64,000 bases of DNA from Liolophura sinensis (Eukaryota > Mollusca > Polyplacophora > Chitonida > Chitonidae): the NCBI RefSeq assembly GCF_032854445.1, contig NC_088296.1, positions 3,431,246-3,495,245 on the forward strand. Direction: 5' to 3'. Shown piece after piece: positions 49,701-61,700 of the stretch. Made by a program: the position numbers and the translations under genes. Under the pieces are notes generated by a model. The model saw nothing but the letters and a program-made list of their open reading frames with translations. It was not told the DNA's origin and did not search any database. Positions within the stretch are counted from its first letter, which is position 1; each line of letters starts with the position of its first letter.

Positions 49701-52700
49701 TGACAACTTTCACCTAAAAGTCCATCTAAAATTGCTCACAGATGATCTGTACTCACTGCTGTCACTGTAATACTAACCCTTCTCAGATTTGACAACTTCA
49801 GGTATGCCAACATGCTGTATGGGTGGTGGGTACCCCCTCTCTGTCTGCGACAAGGTCATGCTGCAAGGTCAAAAGCCAGTGAAGTTCACTTACCATATAC
49901 AGCTTGCTCAGATTTCATTAGATACAAATGATCATGTGATGAGTCAGTAAATTTCATTGTGTAATCAGTGAGAAAATTGTTGACCATCCAACCTGCTGAG
50001 AGATGACATCACATAATATAATCCCACAGAAAAGGATTGCAAGAGCACATCATGTGAGAGTCATATTTTTGGTATAAAGTTGGTGCGGCTGGTCATTAAT
50101 GAATGGTCAATAAGAAAAAAATACAAAAAAAAACTGGCCTAAAATATTTTGATTCATTTATTTGATTCTGGTTTATCATGGCAATCAAATTTATGGGTGG
50201 ATGAAAGCAGGGAGTTGGAGGTAAACCACAAACATTTGGCAAGTTAATGACAGACTTTGCCCTGTGTGATGCAGAGACATGTACACCATACTGGTGGAGG
50301 ACAAGTGCTTTGAACATATGCATGGCTAAGCAAACACCTCTGGCCACTTAGTTTCTGGTGGAGGACAAGTGCTTTCAACTTATGTATGGCTAAGCAAACA
50401 CCTCTGGCCACTTAGTTTCTGGTGGAGGACAAGTGCTTTCAACTTATGCATGGCTAAGCAAACACCTCTGGCCACTTAGTTTCTGGTGGAGGACAAGTGC
50501 TTTCAACATATGTATGGCTAAGCAAACACCTCTGGCCACTTAGTTTCTGGTGAAGGATAAGTGCTTTCAACATATGTATGGCTAAGCAAACACCTCTGGC
50601 CACTTAGTTTCTGGTGGAGGACAAGTGCTTTCAACATATGTATGGCTAAGCAAACACCTCTGGCCACTTAGTTTCGCATTACATACTGTAATACCAGTGT
50701 TATTGAGCAACTGAATTGCTAATATTTATTTGTTTATTTAATTGGTGTATTACGCCATACTCAAGAATACTTTACTTATACAACAGCTACCAGCATTATG
50801 GTGGGAGGACACTTGGCAGACCTGGGGTGAAAACCCATGCCCCCTTTCTCAAGTTGCTGACAGACCTTCTCACATACGGCCGGTGAGGAAGCCAGCATGA
50901 GCTGGGAATAGTTAATACAATGCTGCCTTACAAAGACAGCCCAGTAAGACAGCTAGCCTGAGACCTCATCCTGTCAGCCTACATGATATTAAAGGAGAAG
51001 AAAACTTAAAAACATGACACTATAGGCTGAAAAGAGCACATTTTTTTTCTATATGGTGGTGCCTGCTGCATAATTGCGATTTTTCCTCGCCATACACGTA
51101 AAGCCTGAAAACAGCAAAGCTGGCATAAATCGCTGAGTCCATGACGTCATTAAAGCTGCCGGCTTGTTCGTGTAAACTCGGAACCTATGTCCAACATTCG
51201 GATTTCCCAATCGTCAAGCACAAAATGAACTGTATTGTCCGTTGCCTTCTGGGAAGACTTTATAATTTATCAGCTCGAGGCACATATTAAAATTTTTGTT
51301 ATGGCATGCACCTACGAGGAAATGCATACTCTTTTCAATGGTATTTGACTGATATTTAAATTTTCTCCTCCTTTAAAATGGCAAAGTTTCGTCCAAGACT
51401 AAGTTTCTCATATCGCCAGATTCTGTGAGTGCTGTTTATCTCAGATGTTTTGAGATTTTTTTGGAAAGTAGAATAATCCTACTGGAAAAATCTAGCCGAT
51501 AAATATACATGTCGCACAATTCACCTGCTCATTCACCGTTAAAAAACAAAAGGAGGCTACTCACTGAAGTCCTGTCATTTCTTCTCCTATAGTCTCTTGC
51601 TGTTTCCAGAACTCACTGCCAACACGGTCTGGAAAAGGTGAATTCAGCAAAAGAAACTAAATCCGAGGGTGGATCAAGTAGGGATGATATGCTAGAAAGA
51701 AAACTGACTTTGTGGAACACACAATAAGTGAGAAAGAAAACTGACTTTGTGGAACACACAATAAGTGAGAAAGAACAATGATTATGTGGAACACACAATA
51801 AGTGAGAAAGAAAACTGACTTTGTGGAACACACAATAAGTGAGAAAGAAAACTGACTTTGTGGAACACACAATAAGTGAGAAAGAACAATGACTTTGTGG
51901 AACTCACAATAAGTGAGAAAAAACAATGATTATGTGGAACACACAATAAGTGAGAAAGAAAACTGACTTTGTGGAACACACAATATTCACAAAAAAAAAA
52001 ACTGACTGTGTGAAAAAAATCAAAAGGAATGACAAAACCACATCCTTCAAATATAAGGCATTCCACCAAAACTTACACTGGAGTGGAAAGAAAACCATGC
52101 CAGGGTAGACAGAAAGGGGAGGTAAATGTTGATGGTAAGGGGAGATAACTTACATCCTTTGCCATAATCCACAGCTGGTATCGTCCTGTCAATGATGTAC
52201 CTCTGTTCCTGAGTGTGATAGTAAGTGTCTGCCTGATTCATCACCAGAGACTGGGGAGATTTCTGTAACAACTCTGTCAACAACAACACACATGTATATG
52301 GATGCAGGTTTAAGAGTGCTTCACACAGGAAATGACATCATGGCCTGAAAACTGGCATCTGACCATCCGCAGGTTGCTGAGAGACCTTCCCACGCATTGT
52401 TCATTGAAGGAACGTTCCACATTTTGATAGTTACATCAGTTCATCCTCACTGAAACCTAACACAACACTATCCACAACAACCATTATAGTCAGATGGCTA
52501 TCACCTTGTAAATGGAAACAGTGCCAGCTAGCTTCAAAAATGGCAGGACAGCTATTTGCAAACTTTATTCACAGGTAGGCCCAATACAAAGCATAGTCCA
52601 GTGCAAAGGTTCCCCAGTTTTGACATAACTATGGAGTCGGCCGACACACAAACAACTTCAAACAACGTCTTACAGTACACATACATGTATTTCAGTACAC

Positions 52701-55700
52701 ACAAGATATAATCTGACCACCCAACTGCTTTTATACGCCTGGATATTTTATTTTTTATTTTGTTTTTGGTTTCCAAGGCTCCATGCAAACTTGGTATGCA
52801 CTTAACGAGGGGCTTGAGGTCAAGACAACATCACCTTTTTTGCCAGCTATGTCACGTATGTTTTTTTTTCTCAGAACTTACTGGAGATGTATCCCTACTC
52901 TATGTGTCAGTCACTCTGTTCAACCCCCTCCCCCCCCCACCAAACTTACTAGTGATGCATACCTACTCTATGTGTCAGTCACTCTGTTGCCCCCCACCAA
53001 ACTTACTAGTGATGCATACCTACTTTATGTGTCAGTCACTCTGTTGCCCCCCACCAAACTTACTAGTGATGCATACCTACTCTATGAGTCTGTCACTCTG
53101 TTCCCCCCCATCAAAACTTACCAGTGATGTATACCTACTCTATGAGTCTGTCACTCTGTCCCCCGCCCCCCCCCCCCCCCAAAAAAAAAACTTACTAGAG
53201 ATGTATACCTACTCTATGAGTCTGTCGGTCACTCTGTTTCCCCTCAAGAGCTTACTAGAGATGTATACCTACTCTATGAGTCTGTTGGTCACTCTGTTTC
53301 CCTGTTTCTAGAGATGTATGTCGGTCACTCTGTTTCCCCACCAAGAGCTTACTAGAGATGTATACATACTCTATGAGTCTGTTGGTCACTCTGTTCCCCC
53401 CAGCCCCCCACCAAGAGCTTACTAGAGATGTATACCTACTCTATGAGTCTGTCGGTCACTCTGTTTTCCCCCCAAAACTTACTAGAGATGTATACCTACT
53501 CTATGAGTCTGTCAGTCACTCTGTTCCCCCCTTCCCCACCAAGAGCTTACTAGAGATGTATGCTTACTCTATGAGCCTGTCAGTCACTCTGTTTTCCCCC
53601 CAAAACTTACTAGAGATGTATACCTACTCTATGAGTCTGTTAGTTACTCTGTTCCCCCCCGCCCCCCACCAAGAGCTTACTAGAGATGTATACCTACTGT
53701 ATGAGTCTGTCTGTTACTCTCTTTTTCACCCAAGAACTTACCAGAGATGTATACTTACTCTATGAGCCTGTCAGTCACTCTGTTTTCCCCCCAAAACTTA
53801 CTAGAGATGTATACCTACTGTATGAGTCTGTTAGTCACTCTGTTCCCCCCGCCCCCCACCAAGAGCTTACTAGAGATGTATACCTACTGTATGAGTCTGT
53901 CTGTTACTCTCTTTTTCTCCCAAGAACTTACCAGAGATGTATACCTACTCTATGAGCCTGTCAGTCACTCTGTTTTCCCCCCAAAACTTACTAGAGATGT
54001 ATACCTACTCTATGAGTCTGTCAGTCACTCTGTCTGAATCTGTCAGTCATTCTGTACCCCCACACCCAAGAACTTACTGGAAATGTATCCCTGCTGTCTC
54101 TTCCTCTCTCTCATCTTAACCTGCCAGTGTCTCAGTGCATTGTGCTCATCCTTCCTGGAGTGGGAGGATCTAGAGGAGTGGGCTTCTTCTCATACTTCAC
54201 AGACGGACACCTAGGCTGAATGTCTTCAGGGTGCAAGCTAGGAATGTCCAAAAGGTCCCCCCTCCTTATAGCCTCACTTCTGAAGTCTTCATATGGCCCA
54301 AGAATGCTGTAGGTAACACAGCGCCATCTAGGTCATAACGGGGACCAGCAATACCTAAGGGAGACAACACAAAAGATAGATTACAATGAAGGTTACATAT
54401 GTATGCAACTCATGCAGTTTTTACAAACACACTTACATATTTTTTTTAAAAATAGGATTTGAACAATTATTCACAACTTTTACAGTCAGTAATCACATAC
54501 AACATAACAGTCAGTAACCACATACAACAGTCAGAAATCACATGCAACAATCAGAAATCACAGACAACATAACGGTCAGTAATCACATACAACGTAAGTC
54601 AGTATTTACATACAACATAACAGTCAGTAAATCACATACAACACAACAGTAAGTAACCACATACAACATAACAGTCAGTAATCACATACAACATAACAGT
54701 CAGAAATCACATACAACAATCAGTAATCACATACAACATAACAGTCAGTAATCACATACAACATAACAGTCAGTAATCACATACAACATAACAGTAAGTA
54801 ACCACACACATCATAACAGTCAGTAACCACATACAACAATCAGTAATCACATACAACATAACAGTAAAGTAACCACATACAACATAACAGTCAGAAATCA
54901 CATACAACAATCAGTAATCACATACAACATAACAGTAAGTAACCACACACATCATAACAGTCAGTAACCACATACAACAATCAGTAATCACATACAACAT
55001 ACTACTAAAGCCATTTAAGACATTAAATGACAAAACCAAGATACAACTACATTTCCTTAAACATTTTCTAACTATTTATTTTCATTCAAGCAGTAAGTTC
55101 CTCAGGGCAACTGACCCACTAGACAACTAGTGAGATAACTGTTATAAGTTATGCAGATAACAGTACATGTATAATACCAAAGCTTGTATAATACCATAGC
55201 TTGTATAAGGCCAAAGCTTGTATAATACCACAGCTTGTATAATACCAACGCTTGTATGATACCAAAGCTTGTATAATACCACAGCTTTGTATAATATCAA
55301 AGCTTGTATAATACCACAGCTTGAATAATACCACAGCCTGTATCATACCACAGCTTGTATAATACAAAAGCTTGTATAATACCACAGCCGGTATCATACC
55401 ACAGCTTTGTATAATACCACAGCATGTATAATACCAAAGCATTATGACACCACAGCATGTATAATATCACAGCTTGTATGATACCACAGCTTGTATAATA
55501 CATGTACCACAGCTTGTATAATACCACAGCCTGTATCATACCACAGATTGTATAATACCACAGCTTGTATAATACCACAGCCTGTATCATACCACAGCTT
55601 GTATGATACCACAGCATGTATAATACCACAGCCAGTATCATACCACAGCTTTGTATAATACCACAGCTTGTATAATACCACAGCATGTATAATGCCAAAG

Positions 55701-58700
55701 CATTATGACACCACAGCATGTATAATACCACAGCTTGTATAATACCACAGCCTGTATCATACCACAACTTGTATAATACCACAGCCTGTATAATACCAAA
55801 GCATATATGATACAACAGCTTGTATAATACCAACGCTTGTATAATACCAACGCTTGTATAATACCACAGCTTGTATAATACCACAGCATGTAATAATACC
55901 ACAGCTTGTATAATACCACAGCATGTATAATATCACAGCTTGTATGATACCACAGCTTGTATAATACCACAGCATGTATAATACCAACGCTTGTATGATA
56001 CAACAGCTTGTATAATACCACAGCTTGTATGATACCACAGATTGTATAATACCACAGCCTGTATAATACCACAGCTTGTATAATACCACAGATCGTATAA
56101 TACCACAGCATAAAGCGATTACATGTACCCATGTGCACATGACACATGTTCATTGCTGCACTGCATCAAGCATTATATAACAACTTAAATGTATCGACAA
56201 TCTCAATGGAGTACAGGAGGAGTATCTTTTTCCCAACAGGTGATGCTCCAGTGAATTAGGAGCTTCTCGTTACAAATTATTTCCTCCAGATGTTACTCAC
56301 AAGCCAATAAAAAGCATTTGGTATAGTAGGTTAAGCAGCATAAAAATCCAATGAGAAAATATACACACATTTGTCACAAAAGCAATGGCTGATGTATGTG
56401 TATATGTAAACCCAAGCTATGTATCCTCGTCACAAAAGCAATGGCTGAAGTGTGTGCAACATGTAAACCCAAGCTGTGTACCCTCGTCACAAAAGCAACG
56501 GCTGAAGTGTGTGTACATGTAAACCCAAGCTGTGTATCCTCATCACAAAAGCAATGGCTGAAGTGAGTGTACATGTAAACCCAAGCTATGTATCCTCATC
56601 ACAAACGCAATGGCTGAAGTGAGTGTACATGTAAACCCAAGCTGTGTATCCTCATCACAAAAGCAATGGCTGAAGTGAGTGGACATGTAAAACCCAAGCT
56701 GTGTATCCTCATCACAAAAGCAATGGCTGAAGTGTGTGTACATGTAAACCCAAGCTGTGTATCCTCATCACAAAAGCAAATGCTGAAGTGTGTGTACATG
56801 TAAACCCAAGCTATGTATCCTTGTCACAAAGCAATGGCTGAAGTGTGTGTACATGTAAACCCAAGCTGTGTATCCTCGTCACAAAAGCAATGGCTGAAGT
56901 GTGTGAACATGTAAACCCAAGCTGTGTATCTTCCTCACAAAAGCAATGGCTGAAGTGTGTGTACATGTAAACCCAAGCTGTGTATCCTCATCACAAAAGC
57001 AATGGCTGAAGTGTGTGTACATGTAAACCCAAGCTATGTATCCTCGTCACAAAAGCAATGGCTGAAGTGAGTGGACATGTAAACCCAAGCTGTGTATCCT
57101 CATCACAAAAGCAATGTGCTGAAGTGAGTGGACATGTAAACCCAAGCTATGTATCCTCATCACAAAAGCAATGGCTGAAGTGAGTGGACATGTAAACCCA
57201 AGCTGTGTATCCTCATCACAAACGCAAGGCTGAAGTGTGTGCCACATGTAAACCCAAGCTGTGTATCCTTGTCACAAACGCAATGGCTGAAGTGTGTGTA
57301 CATGTAAACCCAAGCTGTGTATCCTTGTCACAAAAGCAATGGCTGAAGTGTGTGGACATGTAAACCCAAGCTGTGTATCCTCATCACAAAAGCAATGGTT
57401 GAAGTGTGTGTACATGTAAACCCAAGCTGTGTATCCTCATCACAAAAGCAATGGCTGAAGTGTGTGCACATGTAAACCCAAGCTATGTATCCTCGTCACA
57501 AAAGCAATGGCTGAAGTGTGTGTACATGTAAACCCAAGCTGTGTATCCTCATCACAAAAGCAATGGTTGAAGTGTGTGTACATGTAAACCCAAGCTATGT
57601 ATCCTTGTCACAAAAGCAATGGCTGAAGTCTGTGTACGTGTAAACCCAAGCTGTGTATCCTTGTCACAAACGCAATGGTTGAAGTGTATGTACATGTAAA
57701 CCCAAGCTGTGTATCCTCGTCACAAAAGCAATGGCTGAAGTGTGTGTACATGTAAACCCAAGCTATGTATCCTTGTCACAAATGCAATGGCTGAAGTGTG
57801 TGTACATGTAAACCCAAGCTGTGTATCCTTGTCACAAAAGCAATGGCTGAAGTGTGTGGACATGTAAACCCAAGCTATGTATCCTTGTCACAAAAGCAAT
57901 GGCTGAAGTGTGTGTACATGTAAACCCAAGCTGTGTATCCTTGTCACAAACGCAATGGTTGAAGTGTGTGTACATGTAAACCCAAGCTGTGTATCCACGT
58001 CACAAACGCAATGGCTGAAGTGTGTGCACATGTAAACCCAAGCTGTGTATCCTCATCACAAAAGCAATGGCTGAAGTGTGTGTACATGTAAACCCAAGCT
58101 GTGTATCCTCATCACAAAAGCAACGGCTGAAGTGTGTGGACATGTAAACCCAAGCTGTGTATCCTCATCACAAAAGCAATGGTTGAAGTGTGTGGACATG
58201 TAAACCCAAGCTGTGTATCCTTGTCACAAAAGCAATGGCTGAAGTGAGTGGACATGTAAACCCAAGCTGTGTATCCTCATCACAAACGCAATGGCTGAAG
58301 TGTGTGCACATGTAAACCCAAGCTGTGTATCCTTGTCACAAACGCAATGGCTGAAGTGTGTGTACATGTAAACCCAAGCTGTGTATCCTGGTCACAAAAG
58401 CAATGGCTGAAGTGTGTGTACATGTAAACCCAAGCTGTGTATCCTCATCACAAAAGCAATGGCTGAAGTGAGTGGACATGTAAACCCAAGCTGTGTATCC
58501 TCATCACAAACGCAATGGCTGAAGTGTGTGCACATGTAAACCCAAGCTGTGTATCCTTGTCACAAACGCAATGGCTGAAGTGTGTGTACATGTAAACCCA
58601 AGCTGTGTATCCTTGTCACAAACGCAATGGTTGAAGTGTGTGTACATGTAAACCCAAGCTGTGTATCCACGTCACAAACGTAATGGCTGAAGTGTGTGCA

Positions 58701-61700
58701 CATGTAAACCCAAGCTGTGTATCCTCATCACAAAAGCAACGGCTGAAGTGTGTGTACATGTAAACCCAAGCTGTGTATCCTCATCACAAAAGCAACGGCT
58801 GAAGTGTGTGGACATGTAAACCCAAGCTGTGTATCCTCATCACAAAAGCAATGGTTGAAGTGTGTGGACATGTAAACCCAAGCTGTGTATCCTTGTCACA
58901 AAAGCAATGGCTGAAGTGTGTGTACATGTAAACCCAAGCTGTGTATCCTCGTCACAAAAGCAATGGCTGAAGTGTGTGGACATGTAAACCCAAGCTGTGT
59001 ATCCTCATCACAAAAGCAATGGCTGAAGTGTGTGCACATGTAAACCCAAGCTATGTATCCTCATCACAAAAGCAATGGCTGAAGTGTGTGTACATGTAAA
59101 CCCAAGCTGTGTATCCTCATCACAAAAGCAATGGCTGAAGTGTGTGTACATGTAAACCCAAGCTGTGTATCCTCATCACAAAAGCAATGGTTGAAGTGTG
59201 TGCACATGTAAACCCAAGCTGTGTATCCTCGTCACCAAAGCAATGGCTGAAGTGTGTGTACATGTAAACCCAAGCTGTGTATCCTCATCACAAAAGCAAT
59301 GGCTGAAGTGTATGTACATGTAAACCCAAGCTGTGTATCCTCGTCACAAACGCAATGGCTGAAGTGTGTGTACATGTAAACCCAAGCTGTGTATCCTCAT
59401 CACAAAAGCAATGGCTGAAGTGTATGTACATGTAAACCCAACCTGTGTATCCTTGTCACAAACGCAATGGCTGAAGTGTGTGGACATGTAAACCCAAGCT
59501 GTGTATCCTCGTCACAAGCGCAATGGTTGAAGTGAGTGTATAAAATCAAGCTTCATGTCCACATCCCAAAAGCAATAACTGAAGTGTACAAGTGTGAGTT
59601 AAGCTTTAACACTTCAATAAGGATACATCCACCCAAAAAAAACATACGTGGTTTTCCTCTCAAGTCAAGTTTGCCAACCCCTGTACAGATGAGTGACATA
59701 TGATTAACAAGTACATGTTACACAGTACAGTTACTGTAGTTTGCTTGTGGTTTGCCTGTAGTTTGGTTGTGATTTGCCTGTGTTTTACTGCAAAATTTTA
59801 AGACCTTTTCAATGACTAGCCAACATCAAAATGGCACAAGATTAAAAGCTGTAAAGTTGAAAATATGATGGTACAAACAAGGTAACAAATTAAAACACTG
59901 TAGACATTTCATCCTTTGTTGTTGTCAAAAAGAATGGCCAATCTACATGTATCTTAGAGCCTACTACTTATGCTGAAGTTCACAAAGGTCCATAGGTTTG
60001 GCCAGAGGGGTGTCTCAGTGTCTTTGAGACCTCCTCTTCTGATAAAATTAACATGGGACAGATTGGGAGAAAATTGGAAATGAGACAGCCTGATTTCAAA
60101 TTCTGGCTAAAACTATGCTAAGATCTGAAAGAAACAGAGAGAAACACAACACTTCCTTGGTATTCTCTGAGCACTTGCACAAACCCTACTTAACATTGGG
60201 ACCATGTAATTACCATGGCCACTTAATGCCTGAATGCTAAGAGGGTTTGTGCTAGTGAGAGCTAGATCGTGACTCTTCAGCATCTTTAACACAAGAAAAC
60301 AGGAACATCAGAAGAATCGGAGGAGCTCACAAAATCAGGGCTTTACTTTCAACGGGAATGTGGGAATCTGCTTGGATTCCCCTGAGGAAGTCACATATGT
60401 AATTATCGAAATGACCAATTTTTCTCAAATTTCCAGTTCAAAACTATATACTTCCTCTCACCAAGTGGACATATGACCACCATCCCCATAATGCATGTTT
60501 TGTTTGGCTTTTTTTTTTTTACACATTATTTTGACATAGGTACATACAAATCCTAGAACCTCCATCCCATGAACAGAGATCAAAATAAATTGTGAACTAA
60601 CCAGGGTTTTGAACTGACTTACCGAACTACACTGCAAGCAAATTCTTACGGATTTATCATAAACTAATCAACAAAAAGTGAAATATAGTTATATGTAAGT
60701 CAACCAGAATCCCCAAAACTGTTTAGTTTTACATACCACGTATTAAAACTCACTTGGAGTAACTGCCAACTTTTGTGGTACTAGATATAACCTACACTCT
60801 GATGGATTCCCCCAAAGCAAATTTACTGGAATCCATTTGTTTCTGGTAAAGACTTATGAAAAGAAAGGCCAGAAAGTGCACAGGTAACAGACATAAGCTG
60901 TAAGTCTGTAAATCTGCCTTTACCTGAGTAGTCCATTGGGCGCAGAGGGGCAGTAGGTGGGGCTGGTTTAAACACTGTCAACCTGAAAAGCAATGGGAGA
61001 CAACTGTGAAAAGTGGTAAAATGACAAGGAAAGGTGACTTGTACAATTCAGAAACATGAGATTTTACAGCCAAATGTATGCAAAATTATTTAAGGACAGG
61101 CTGAAGGACATGATAACCTGGCACCGGGATCACGAAACGACCTTAGACTTAAGTCAAAATTTCAAATCCCCTTAAAATTGTTATTTCTCCCATAACAAAG
61201 TCAAAGTACTGTGTAACGACGTTAATTCTGGGAAAATTAATGCAGACCAAATTCTAAAATAACAGAAAGGAACAGATCCAGTTAAATGAATGAAATTTTT
61301 ACTGATGTCTAAGATCACACTGTGATCCTGGGGTCTGCAGTCATGATCACAAAACTATCTTAGATTTAAGTTAGTCTTAACTTCTGCCGTAATTCCAGAA
61401 ATTATAATTTAACTTGAACACTTATTTTCAACTTTGTCATGAAATTTAAAGAAAACTCTTGGTATCAAAATAAACATTTGATCAGTTTTACCTCTGCAAA
61501 CCGTTTTGAAGATAAGACCAAGTCAGACAGTTTTGTGATCCAAAGTGGGAATTGGTGCTAAAATTCAAGTAGTATGATTTCTGGGAAAACAATTTGTTTG
61601 CTTCTTTTCACTTTGTCACTTTTCACACAATTTCTGTTACACCCATGATGCCACCAAATAGCTTCATACTGCTCCTAGATTTTTACAGCGCTGAGTCATT

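Noticed and set aside
52760-54119. Plus-strand frames of 60-183 codons
   Set aside because: They run through the donor-copy array on the strand opposite the gene; Ser/Tyr/Leu repeats with variable C-tracts.
55149-56153. Frames of 79-201 codons on the minus strand
   Set aside because: Products of the 17-bp repeat, which lacks stops in all minus frames.
56360-59540. Regular repeat spacing suggesting a CRISPR-like array
   Set aside because: The whole 56-bp unit is conserved, so there are no unique spacers, and the locus is a eukaryotic intron.
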